From Asterias rubens (taxonomy: Eukaryota; Echinodermata; Asteroidea; Forcipulatida; Asteriidae), in the NCBI RefSeq assembly GCF_902459465.1, contig NC_047069.1, positions 4,621,171 through 4,685,170 of the forward strand: 64,000 nt of DNA. Reading direction: 5' to 3'. The notes under the pieces are model-generated. The model did not search any database, had not been told where the DNA came from, and saw nothing but the letters and a program-made list of their open reading frames with translations. The first letter of the stretch is position 1, and every line of letters begins with the position of its first letter. Positions 40,976-54,714 of the stretch are shown one piece after another. The position numbers were made by a program, and so were the translations under genes.

Positions 40976-43900
40976 GTTTTTCAGCAAATTTGTCTTTTGT
41001 TTCTGTTTAGTATGCAATGAATTTTGTACAGCTACTTAGGCATACAAAATTGAGCTATACAGTAATATTACCTAATTGAGGTGCCCTCTATAAAGGATAG
41101 AAAATGTATTAGTGACCTTTTCATTTAAAGAACGAAACTGCATGCCAGATATTCACTCTTGGTATGTCAAATTAGAACAGTCAGTACATCGGACTCAAGT
41201 TATGATCGACAGAGTCTATTGACGATGTGACCTATGTTTACATTCAAACAGCCCTCTGTTGACAAAACACTGTATACGTCATGTTTCGCCGGGCAAAAAG
41301 AAGCGTACTCATGGTAAGATTGCATACACTTTCTAGCTGGCTGCCAAAACACAAAGGTTTTGCCGGGGGTATGTTATGGTTTTCTGGTGACGTCACAGGT
41401 CACATCGTCTATAGAGTTTGGGTTCGAATCCCGGTCATGGGCAAAAGACTTAACTGTAATTGACTCAATTCACCCTGGAGAAAATAGTTGTTGATGTAAA
41501 TGCTAAGCAAACTTTGCGCTCGTTTGGCTTGCATACTGCAAGGAATTTATGCTTGAGACCAAGTGATTGATAAGTAGTGAAAGGGCCTAATATTATCATT
41601 ATTAAATTAAAATTTGCAGAAATATCCTGAACAAATTTGGTAGAATGAAGTTATCAGCTCAGTAAAATTTGGCCTATGAACAAAAATTGTTTTTATATAG
41701 AGGAAAAGTTTGTACTTTGTATATTTTAGATAACATTGAACTTTTTATGGGCATTTGTATCCTCATTATTATCTTCCACAATTTTCATTTTTTGTGAGCA
41801 TATGCCAGGTTAAGCAGTTAATGTCACCCAAAAGTTTGTTGATGAAGATCAAACTACTTGCAATTGCAACATGCTCAATTTAATCAAATTGTAATACTTG
41901 GAATGGAAGTTTGGTGCTGGTTTGTTGGGGGTTGTAAGAACAGACCTTATAATATGCACATTAAGTCATTTGAGTAGGGTGCCCCTGCTAGAGGCAAAAG
42001 CCACACCTTTACAAGATGTGCATTTTCCATTGTTTCATCATCGTTTAACCTCTAAGATGGTGAGATGTCAATACACAAGTTCACGTTGCACATCATGTGA
42101 AGGCTTTCTTGGAATGAAAAAGTAAAAATAAAACTACAACTTATTTTGATTAGAAACATATTATTGTATTTTGTTATGTTTATTGTCTTTGTGTTTTTCA
42201 TTACTGTACATCTCCTGACCTCATCCTTAGAATACACAGCGAATCATAAAGTTTTTCTTCTATTGCCTAATATACAGCACACATAAATGCTCACATGTTT
42301 GTCACAAGCTCGCTGTAGACAAATTTAACAACATTTTTCTTTTCTTTTTTTCCCAAATATGACCAATCAGTGACTTTTTCTTAAATGAACCACACGTTAA
42401 CACAGGCTAACATTCATCACACAAGCTGATTGTTGAAATTTGTAGGGCCCTCAAAATCTTTTGAATAATAGTTTTTGGGGACATCGTGCAATTAATAGAT
42501 TGTATCATATGCCAACCTGTGGGCTCTGTGCTTCAGATTTGACAAATTTAGGCTTAAAAAGTTGGTAGTATGTATTTGGCTTGGGAATGGGAGTAATGCC
42601 TCATGGAAACTTGCAGGCATCGAGTCAGTTGGGAAAAAATACATTTGCGGTGTGGTTTTTCCCAGAGCAATTAGCAAAAATTCCATAACGGAAATCAGAA
42701 GTTCAAGTTTAAAAAAAATTATCTGATTGTTTTCAAAAGGTTGAGAGAATTTAAATATTTGTTGAATACTTATGAATGTTTTAGCATTGGTTTATTTAGA
42801 AGGGAGCACCGTTAAGTATGAAGCCCGCCCTCTTGCAAAAAACTTGGCCAGTAAATGACAACTACACTGGTAATCCACATAATGGCCATAGTATAACCAC
42901 ACTATCTAAGGTAAATTGTCTGTTGATTGCCGCACACCAGTTACACATCGATAGTTCAATCTCTTATCTCTTTTCGTGGTAAATAAACGGACGCCCATCT
43001 GCCCGAAAAATAAGCGATTCATGATGTTGGTCCATTATTCATTTTCTTGATGATGTCAACTGTACCAGTGAAGGTAAATATAGTTTCTTTTTAACTTCTA
43101 AATAATATTTACTTGTGAGTTAAAAGTGTAAATCATTTGTGCATTTTGTTGGTCAGTGTTTGTCTTGCTGTGAAGTTGGTTTAGTTTTGATGATACCAAA
43201 ATCAAGTCATCAACTTGAAGTTGAACAAGATCCATGACATTGGCATTTTTGGTGACCCTTTTTCAATTTTGGTTGCCTATGCCATTTAACTGTTTTGTTG
43301 CACTGGTCTGCAGTGCTGCTGTTTTCGTCCGCCCCTTCCGGCTCTAGTCTTGTTATTAATGTTGTTTCATAAAAAGTGCATAACAAGTGCATGTTTTATT
43401 TTAATTAATACTGCAGTCGTCTGCACACTGACTGAGTGAGGGGTAGGCCTACCTACTCACTACTGACAGTGACACATCGTCACAACCACAGAACAACATG
43501 AACCAGCAACAAAGCACACTAAATCAAGCTCTGACTTCTGACCATGGTACCAATTGTTTGCTGGTACTTTCTATGTACAGGGAATGTACAAATGGTAGTC
43601 TCTGTCATGATTGTTTGTGTTTGTTGACGAAAGACTCTACATGGTAAATGATGCTAACAGTTTGCAATAAAATACAGCTTGCTACATTGACAGGAAAAAG
43701 ACTAGATTAGTGCTGGCTCGGTTTGGTGTGATAGTTTGGATGCTGCATCTTCAAGCTGCTTAATGAGGACCAGTTACTGAAATGTGTTGTTTTTGAACAC
43801 CCATAAAGCAAGGTTTCCAAATTTGCTTGAAATATAAAAACTGGGTTTCAAAATTGTTCCCTTACATGCGTATGTAAATAATAAATACAACAGGGTGTCC

Positions 43901-44861
43901 AGAAGACACTCAGACACCCCTCTGGCTAACACTACGCCATGGACATGATGGAGGTGGAGTTAAGACAAGTCCACTTTATGAATTATGAAGACATAGGCCC
44001 CTAGCCCTAATATTATTTTTATGACAAAAATATTAAAAGTGGACCTTTTAAGTTGTATGCCCTTATTATCATCACATGACCTTGTTGCACAGACACTGTA
44101 TGGTTTTAGACGGGTCTAAATGTTGTATCTTGAAAATATGTAAACAACCTTGTGGCACAACTGCATTGTGTCGTTTAAAGTGGGAACACTGTCATACTTC
44201 TTAGCGCATCAAGGTCATGTGTCTGAGCTTGCGTTATGGTCCGAGATACAACTTTGTTGCTTTGAACATGTTAGCGAATTATGACCTGTATCTTTTTAAT
44301 AACTTTTTTTGACAAAGTTTAAACTTAAAAGTTCAATCAAACAAAATTAAAGCATCTTTTGTATACATGCAAGTACTCAATTTCACCCCCAAATAACATA
44401 CGACCTTGTTTCACTGACCCAACGTAATAGTCTTGGTACGGTGAGAAGTTGTGTCCACAAATGCAACAAATACACTGGAAACATTGCAATGATGACAGCC
44501 AGTATGACTTTTCATATAATGAGCCTTCATACTAAACGTAACGCAATACTTCAGTTCAAAGTACTACGGGCATACAATTTGCACTTGCTTTATACTTAAC
44601 ACATGTGAGTGAATGTCATCTTGTTTACTTAGTTGAGGTTCATTTTACACTTCTACACCCATGAACATTACACTCGGACAGATGTTCTCTTGCAAATGTA
44701 CATGTACTTTGTAACATATCTGCTTGCTACAAATTACAAGTATTTGTTGTACGGCGTAGATCGCACTGACACCTGTGCTTGTGTGTCACTGTGTTGATTT
44801 AAATTCTGTAATTTTTTAATTGATGGATAATGTTTCCTGGTTTTTCTTTTAAAAAAACAAC
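40976..44861. other. intergenic region between NUMA1 and FHIP1
   Basis: No coding exon was supported. It contains a partial family S SINE head at 41395-41460 (TTTGGGTTCGAATCCCGGTC). A possible non-coding first exon of FHIP1 ends at a GAAG|GTAAAT donor near 43074; this is speculative. The rest is AT-rich and unremarkable. Confidence 0.45.
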
Positions 44862-44984
44862 AGGATGTAAAAGTCTCAAACATGACACAGTGGTTTTGGC
44901 ACACAGCCAAAATGGAAGTGAAATAAGAAGAGTCGTTGCTGTTGGTGACTTTGTGAACGTGTGTGAAATTGAAATCGCATCACC

Positions 44985-47900
44985 ATGAGTCGATTAATCC
45001 GGCGTTTATCAGGGTCTTCACTTTCGTCCATTACCACCATTGGGGGGTCGACTAATGGGGCACCTCTACCGGGTGTTGTGGGGTCTGTCGGGCCCATGGC
45101 TATCCCTGCAGGAGCTGATCCCCAGGCTTGTTTTGAAGTGTTCTGCAGTCACTGGGCTCAAATCAAAGGTGAGTTCTAGAGTTCCTATGTGTATTTTTAT
45201 CTATTGTCCTAGAGTTTGTTCTTAAAATGTTTTTGTCCTATAAAGGAAAGCAGGTTCTAACTAGCAGAGAAGATGATATGTTTTTGTTTGGCATAATTAT
45301 TAAAACTTTGTAAAATCATAAAATTACTAAGTTTCTTTTCCCCCCTTTTTTGTAGAGGTCTTTTAGCCCTTATTTGTATCTGGTCAAAGTTCAGTGTTTT
45401 TTGTTTATTTATTAATATTTTTTTTAAATCACTTTAAAAGTATGTTACTACTTCTTGCTAGTATCATTTCATGTTTTGTAAAAAAGAAAAGAACAAAATC
45501 TTGTACACATGGTTTATGAGAGTCCTGGATTACATTGTCAATGAAGAAACTACATTTAAAAAACTATTTACTGCTGGTTGCTGATGATTGTTTATTTATG
45601 TGATTAAATAGACTAAAAAGTCTATTAAAGCCTACACCATGTAAGTCAGCCCTTGTCCTCGATAAAATATTCCTACTTTTTTTCCCAAAGGGCCAAATTA
45701 TAACATGCCTGACTCATAAATCTAAATGGTTCTGTAATACATTGCCCCTCCAGGAATCATTGTCAAGCAAAATGCCAGTGGTGGTCGTTTCCCCCGCACC
45801 AAAGCCAGCTTTGACGACATCCAAGCAGTGGCTAACTACGCCACCCAGATGATGTACCTCCTAGTGGAGGAGACCCAACCCACAGAGGGCGTGATGGGCC
45901 ACATGCTGGAGCTAACCATAGAGGAGAACGTGATGGACCAGCTGCTGTCGTGGGGCTTACAGTGCGGGGAACATGTTGAGGACATGAAGAGGGAGCTGTT
46001 ACGAATCTATGAGATGATGCTGGCCCAGGCCAAGCAGGCTGTGCTGATGCATAATGCCCTGTTAAACCCGCTGTTGAGGTTGCTCATAGCGTGCTCAGAG
46101 TACTGCTCGGATAGAGTGGAGCTGCATCTTGTCTTGTTGTTACATCAGCTGTGTGTCTCATTATCAAAGGTAGAAATTTCAAATATATATTTGTTTTCTT
46201 TCTTACAACTGGTAGGCCTATCCTATTTAATTTATTGGTTTTTTTTTCCTTTCCTTTTTTAGCTGAATACAGAATTTAGGGTTGCACTATAAAGTAAGAG
46301 ACAATCGGTAATTAGTACGATATGTGCATGTCAGATCTACTGCGGGACAAACACAGTATGCTTGCTTCAAACAAAACAATTTGTTGTATTCACTTTTTTT
46401 CTAAGCGTTTGCTTTTCCAGTCTGACTATGAACAAATGTTTGAAGGCTTTTCATTCAACCTCTGGGAATTAAGATTTACAACGGTTCACATAAAAAAATT
46501 TCTTTGTGAATGTTTCCTTTCACTTGTCGTATTTGAATCATCTATGCTGTCTTAAGTAAACCAAAAGCTTCTGTGATATGTCAATTATTGAGTGCCTTGC
46601 AGTTTTTGATACATACGTTGTGAATTACATATTTTGGTTAATTCAGCACAGGCCTGAAATTACATGAAGGCCTGAAATAACATGAAGGCCATAAAGGCCT
46701 TTGCTTCTGCTGCCCCAGGGTTTGGCTGTGGTGCCCCTTCAAAAGTTTCCCAGTAGGCATTTGATTTTCCAATGGAAGTGCCTTTTGTAAAATAAAAGTT
46801 GCCTTGCCCTCTCAAAGATGAAATTCCATGCCTGAAAACAGTTGTCATCTTTATCCAATTTTTTATTGTATACTTGTACATAAATAGCAATAAACCAAAT
46901 CAATCAATTAATCAACCAATCAATCAATCAATCAATATCATCGCTAATTCTACTGTTTCACTTACAGGACCCAATGCTACTGGAATATCTGTTCCATGCC
47001 AGCCCTAGCCAGGGGCCAGCCAAGTTCCTTCTCTTCTCTCTCCTGATTCCGTTTCTTCATCGTGACGGCAAGGTTGGCCAACAGGCCAGGGATGCCCTCC
47101 TTCTATGTATCTCCGTCTCTAGTCAAGGGAGTAATATCGCCAAGTACATTGCTGAGAGTACAAACCTTTGCCCGGTAAGTACATGGGTATAAATGAGTAA
47201 CTGCTAGGATTGAGGTTGATAATGTGTTTGAAAAAGCCGCTGGGGCGCCACGGCAGTTCAGGTCTGTATACTCCCCATGGAGCTGAGAAAGATTAAAGCA
47301 ATGTTATTGGCCCAATGACCAGGGCACTTATGTAAAGCGCATTGAGATGTTATTGGGAGATGAGCTATATATAAGAACTAGTTATTGTTAAGTGTCTAGA
47401 CTAGAACTCTAATGCACATTCTGCTGATCAGAAACACCAGAGCTTTTGAGTCTGGTGTACTTGACTGCTCAGCCACAACACTTTTACATTTTTTTTTTCA
47501 TTTGGGATCATTTTACCACGCAATAATTTGTTAGGCAAAGAACACACCGTTAACCCCCTACTTCCTTTGGCAGGTCTTAGCAACAGGCCTGGGGGCATTA
47601 TACTCACGGCTGCCACGTAAACTTGACATCCGGGTTGACCATTGGCACTGCTTGACCCGTGAAGATTGGACAGTAATCCCTGAACTTTGTATGTTCCTGC
47701 ACTCGTTAGAATTCTGCAACGCTGTTGTCCAGGTAAGTACTAATTCAAGTTTGAATTCCTATGGAAATCTTTCAGGGATATTCTGTTCCCCTGAGATTCT
47801 GTCCCCCATACGGGGGCGCTATCAGAAGGTTGTTCACAGGTCGCCCTTATCCCTGGGGGGACAGAATCTCCCGCCACACCGGCATGAACTATCCAATGAA

Positions 47901-50900
47901 CTATTATTTGAGAGTTGGTTAGTGCACAAGTTAATATCTGATTACTATACTCACTCACAGTGTTTCATATCTGTTTTGAAAAGAAGGGCATTAGCATGCA
48001 AAAACTAGGTTTTGTGTAGAAATGTGTATATTGCCTGTATGTAAAATTACCATGCCTCATTCTTTGTATCACATCTTTAATAAGGTTTATTTTGTATTTT
48101 GATCCTATTTATTCTGACCTGATGTCTTTTGATCATATTTATTCTGATTCTAAATTTCTACAACGTGTTACAACATTGTTTTATTGCTGCAATTAATTCA
48201 TGTGCTTGCTTTTTAAAAATGTTTCTACTTCAATGTGTGTGAATTTTTTTGTGAGCTGTTTCTTTTTGTTGAAAAAAAATGAAACTTTATTTGTTTTTCC
48301 CATGAAATATATCTGGTGTATTACAGGCCTAGAGTATTCTATTACTCTTTCCAGATGCAGCCGTTTCAGTTATTTTTACATCTGATTTCATGTACAGGAA
48401 TCTGTTTGCTGAAAGTAACTTGAAAGAAATGCAAAATATATAACGCTGTTGATGACCAAATCTAGTGTAATGTATTTGTTTGAATGCATTGTGTGCATAG
48501 CTTAGTCCTCTGTTTACATATCAAGGCAAAATGGACCTAATCAATAACTCAAGGACATGAACAAGGTAGAATTAAAGTCTAGTATAAAGGCTGCTTTGTA
48601 CTTTAAAAAACTCAATAACCAAACGTATTGTCAAACACTTAAATAATTTAAAGGAGACCCGACAGTACCTTGAGAAGTAGTTCTGCTTGAAATGCAGTCA
48701 TGTTTCAGAAACATAAAGTTCTGGCCAGAATAAATAAGACGGTATCACATACACATCATCAATTTTATTTATTTATTTATTTCCTCAAAACCTCCAAAAA
48801 TGGAGAAGATAAAAAGATTTATAAAAATTACTTCAAATATACAGTATAAGGGATATTAACACGAAATAAAGAAACAGGATAACACTGACACTCTCGGACG
48901 ACCCCCAGACCATCTTGACAAGTATGAAACAAAAGAATTGTCAGAACTTAGTAGTTGACCAAAAGCTCTACTTAGTAGTTGACCAAAAGCTCTATTCACA
49001 AATACAGCTAATGTGTTTGTGTTGTCATCTTTTAACTTTGCTTAAAGTGGTGTGGTGGTTGAACAGCATCTATCTGTTTTATTCTACTAGGTGGCACATC
49101 CGATAGTCAGTAATCAGCTCATACAATACTTCCATGATGGCTTCTTGGTACCAGTCATTGGACCAGCACTTCATCAGGTAAAATAAAACAACATTCATGC
49201 CTTGAATTTGTTCATACTTTCTGTCTTTTTGTGTATGTATTTGTAATTTTTGTTTGATTGTTTGTTTGTATTGAGGCTAGGGAGGGGATAGATCGACATG
49301 TATTTTTGTTGTAATAATGTTTTTTACAATGTGAAATTGGAGGATAGGTACAAGTACTTATTTATTTGTTAACAGTTATTTATGTCACCCTAAATGAGTG
49401 AGGGGACCCTTAGTTATACCTGTCTTTTTATTTGTTTTCAGGAAGAATAGTAAGATTTGAGTGATTTGTGTATACAGTGTATGCTCATAGTCTAAGTTAT
49501 GAATTATTTATTAATGCATGTCTGGCAAAGCTGCACAGTGCATAGTTTTAGAACTCAAGGGTAAAAGTGAACTAGCTTGTCTAAATGTACATGTCAATTG
49601 CAAGTGGAAACATGTCGCTGTTTTATTTAGAAGTTGTTCAGGACATGAAACAGGCTCAATTTTGCTCACTTCTCAGTTCTTTGTTTGGTGAGATTTTGTT
49701 CTTTGTTGAGCATGTTTGTGATAAATGCGAAGGGCGTTTTAAATAAAACAAACTTTGTATAGTAAATATAAAAAAGGACAAATATAGAACGAAGGATAAT
49801 TTTCTGAAATGTTCTGCTGTATGGACAGCAAGTAGTTCACCATGTGTTAGACCAGGGCCTGATTTCATAGAGGCTGCTTAAAAGCAGAAAATATTTCTTA
49901 CAGTTTTTCTGCTAGGCACACCAATGTAGAATGTAAAATGGTATTTAAGCGTGTATCCGATTTCTGGTAAGCATAATTTGTTTATAAATGCTTAAGCAGC
50001 TCTATCAGCTTTGTAAAATTGGTCCCAGGCCATTTGGGTTATTGTATTACAGTTATGATTGACTTAGATGAACAGCCAACATTTTGTAATTTTATAACCT
50101 AGACCCCATGAAGTGTGCTAATGGCCATTGAATGCCAAAGAGGGTTATCTTCTCTGGTCTGGTGTCACTTTCTGCAGGACACTTCAAATAATATGCTGCC
50201 ATTAATACGTGTTTGCATAACATTACCGTTACAAAATAATTCTAAAAGCATCTTCACTGTGAATTACAGCAGTGTTGACCTCAGAGTATTTGAAATGTAG
50301 GTCAAATTGTGCCGTTAAGTTTAGTCTTTAAATAGGATTTGGAACTTTGGATGATGGAAGTATTTAACTAGGAGAGATTTGCAGTAACACAGTGTAAATA
50401 TCTCTTTCGAGTATAGTGTTGGTTCTGAAAAGAACCTGGGGTTTACGACTCAACGTTTCGACCAGTATGCTCTGATCGTCTTAAAGACAGTGGACACTAT
50501 TGGTAATTGTCAAAGACCAGTCTTCTCACTTGGTGTATATCAACATATGCATAAAATAACAAACCTGTGAAAATTTGAGCTCGATTGGTCGTAGGGGTTG
50601 CGAGATAACTATGAAAGAAAGAAAAAACCTTGTCACACGAAGTTGTGTGCTTTTAGATGCTTGATTTCGAGACCTCAAATTCTTAACTTGAGGTCTCAAA
50701 ATCAAATTCGTGGAAAATTACTTCTTTCTCGAAAACTACATCACTGCAGAGGGAGCCGTTTCTCACAATGTTTTATACTATCAACCTCTCCCCATTACTC
50801 GTTATCGTTACCAAGTAAGGTTTTATGCTAATAATTATTTTGACTAATTACCAATAGTGTCCACTGCCTTTACTGGGAATGCTGGACTCTGTTTAGTCTA

Positions 50901-53900
50901 CATTGTAAAGGCAAAAAAATAATTTTTGGCCTGATGTTTCGACTTTAATGGAGGTTCATAGTTTTGGGGCTAATCAGATTCAGTCTCCATTTATTTTAGC
51001 TGCTTGTAGTTCATCCTCATATTTCACTCTCGCTGGCCACAACTCAATCCAGGAAATTAGTGTAAAATCTCATTAAAGGCAAAATAAACCTGTCGCTTTT
51101 GGAACCGTACGATTGTGATAATGCTATATAAATGTATGAACACAAACAACTATCACCTGAAAATTTCATTTCAAAAGGTGGTCGTGTTTTTGAGATACAT
51201 TGCCGAAAATTCGTAGCTGATGACAAATCCATAAATACACAATCTGAGTCAGACTCCAATTTGGGGGCGTAAGAACTGTTTTTACGTTATAACCGCATTA
51301 CTTCAAAGTGAATTGTTTCTCAATTTGTTTGCCATTAATTGTTTTATTACCAAATGTATACCATCCCTTTAAATCCATGTTGATGTCAAAGATCAGTCTT
51401 CTCACTTAATGTATCTCAACATATGCACAAAATAACAAACCTGTGAAAATTTGAGCTCAATTGGTCGTCGAAGTTGCGAGATAATAATGAAAGTAAAAAC
51501 ACCCTCAACACACGAATTAACTTTGTGTGCTTTCATAAGCTTGATTTCAAACTTGAGGTCTCGAAAAATTACTTCTTTCTCGAAAACTACTTCACTTCAG
51601 AGGGAGCTGTTTCTCACAATGTTTTATATTATAACACCCCTTGCAAGTATTCTGCCTGCTCATTGGTTTAGAGTGCGTCACATGACATGTCTTAGTTTCG
51701 CTAGACGACGGCCGTGTGATAGTGCATCGGTTTGCCATGCGCTAGTCCGAAGACTAGCACACGGCGCCGTGCGCTAGTCCGACAGACTAGCACACGGCGT
51801 GCAGTACCCAGACATCCGTTGCGTGTACGAGGATGATAAATTAATAGTCTGTAACCATTTTGGATTGCACGACACTACATGCAACACAGTAAGTAAAAGT
51901 GTTTGCAATCTGTATTCGCGTCGTCCGGGGATTGTAGCATTCAGGTCTGTAGCTTAATAATAATAGTACAGTATTTAGAAATGTTTGGGGTGTTATAAAA
52001 CAAATATTGACTACTTTTACTCGTGCAATGGTTAAAAACTATGACTCCCTTGGTGATCCCCGGAGCGTTCTATTTTCCCTCGGCTTCGCCTCGGGAAAAT
52101 AGAACGCTCCGGGGATCACCTCGGGAGTCATAGTTTTAACCATAGCACTCGAAGCAGTCAATATTTGTATACTATCAACCTCTTCCCATTACTCGTTACC
52201 AAGTAAGGATTTATGCTAATAATTATTTTGAGTAATTACTAGTAGTGTCCACTGCCTTTAAATGCATCTAGTGGTGTGTTGCCGCAGATTAGTGCTGGAA
52301 TACAACCTTGTTGTAGTCTTGTGTACCATGTAAAGTTCACTCCGAAGGTCATGGTCTCTCTGATCTAAAATAGACTGAAATTGAGTTACCCAGGCATTTG
52401 TCGATTTAGGGGGGCGTTTTTTGCTTGAAGTCAATTTAAAGGGACTATGGTGTGACAGCACACAATGAAGAAAATACGTTTAAATGTACTGCACAAAACC
52501 TGCTGTGAAAACATGTACAAAGTTTGTCATGGCAAAAGGTCAGAGATCAGCTTAGCAGTGATGACCTTTATGACCTTTAGCAGCCCTTCTAGGTTGACCC
52601 ACTTGCTACCAGAGCCCAATATCATAAAGCCCTCATGATGGTCACCTGCCAGGTTGCCATGTACATGTAATGTGCAGTTCTTTAAAGATGGCCGCTGCTA
52701 ATAAATATTTTTTGCTGTCAAGCAGCTTCATGAAATTGGGGGATGAAATAACAATGTATTTTACAATTGTTTACCAAAGGCTCACTCTGGACAACAAAAT
52801 GTAAATAATTTGACCTTCAACTTGGTATGTTATGTTGGGTAAATTTATTAAATATAGCTCAGGAAAAAGCTGACATTTTCTAAGGTACATGTAACTCAGG
52901 ATTTTGTTCTGCAAGCTGAGCAATTTAATCTTTTGCCCTTCTCACTTCTATGTATCTGTATCATATTACACAATCTTTACAACAATTAGACTTCAGCTCT
53001 CAAATTTTCACTGGTTTCCGAAAGAAGTGTTCACAATGTTCTGTTGATTTTTTTTTTGATTTTTTTTAGTGAAATTTCCCGTGATACTTTAAACAGATGT
53101 GGAAATACTTGCCCAGAGCAACCTCCCTGGAAACAAATTAACTCTTAGCTGGAAAATGTCAACCAGGCTTGTAGACATTTGACTAGTTGACAGATGATTA
53201 TGTAGGTGATTTTGTTTGTTTAGATGATCATCCCAACAAGGGAACTCCAAAAATGTCCCATAGGAGATCTATAAACACCAAGCTGGCAACAGCGAACCCC
53301 TCACATACAGACATTGGTTTAACGTCTATGATTATGAACCAAACCAATAAGTTATGATTTAGTAATTAGATGACACCACCACTTATTTTAGTCATTGTGA
53401 AATCAGTGGTTAGCTTGGCCGGATTCGAACCCACAACCTTGCGATTGCAAAGTTCTGAAGTCTAACCATTTCTGGAAACTTTGATATGTTCAAAATAAAT
53501 GTTAGTTGCAGCAAATTCTTATGCAGAAGCACACTTTCATTGCATGTTTTGCACACTTTTTAAATCATGTTTTAAAAAGCAACTGAAAAGTGGCATTTTT
53601 CATGTCGTAGAAAGAAGCGTTTCTTCACATTAATTGTAAAGGGCCCATATTACAGCTGTGCGTTTGGGAATAAAAAACACTTTATTATAACATTTTATTG
53701 TGTTTATTTAACAATGACAGCTAGCAGCATTCGACTCATATATAGTAAGTCAGCTTGATTTATTTAATTTTTTTTTCTTACTTTACTTTCTCATTGAGTC
53801 GTACACTTTGTTTAATAAACTTGTCAACCTCGTAATGTTTTTGTAATAACATCTGTTGAAGCTTCTCATTGTTCCCTTTAACAACAAATCGTGCTGCAAA

Positions 53901-54678
53901 ATTTACAGGAGATCTTAAACATGTGGGTTATCTTTTTCAGTATGAATTTTTTGTAATCACAGCTCAAAAATAGAAAATGCCCTTCTTTTTTGTCAAAGTC
54001 CCTGGAAAAAAATTATTTCCTCATATGACACGTATCACAAGCAATCAATGCTAAAAGTGCTAAAAATACTCAATCTAAGGTTCTTTTTTGATGCAGAAAT
54101 GCTTCAGCGGGCATGTAATTACATGGAGACCCTCTGTTTCCCCTGGTCTTTAGCGTGGTTCCCCTTGAAAAGTTCCAATAGACTTTAAAGACATTGGACA
54201 CTATTGGTTTTTATCTAAGACCAGTCTTCTCACTAGGTGTATCTTAACATATGCATAAAATAACAAACCTGTAAAAATTTGATCATCGGTCATCAAAGTT
54301 GCCAGGTAACAATGAAGAAAAATAACCCTTTTTAGTTGTGTGCGTCTAGATGGTTGATTTCGAGACCTCAAGTTCTAAATCTGAGGTCTCAAAATCAAAT
54401 TCGTGGAAAATTACTTTCTCGAAAACTATGGCACTTCAGAGGGAGCCGTTTCTCACAATGTTTTATACCATCAACCTCTCCCCATTACTCGTCACAAAGA
54501 AAGGTTTGATGCCAATCATTATTTTGAGTAATTACCAATAGTGTCCACTGCCTTTAAGATTTTCCAATGGAAGTACCCTTTGCAAAATGAAAATGGTCTA
54601 TCCCTCTCAAAGATGAAATCCGCTACAAGCCTAGTGCACAATCTACTGAGCATATTAATTGAACACTCGCCCAATGTC

Positions 54679-54714
<36 letters not shown>

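Noticed and set aside
47740-48008. Open frame continuing past FHIP1 exon 4
   Set aside because: Simple read-through into the intron after a good GTAAGT donor.
53408-53470. tRNA-like sequence with a B box
   Set aside because: Acceptor and anticodon stems do not form; it is a SINE head, as are those at 1001, 3080, 27309, 41395 and 55022.
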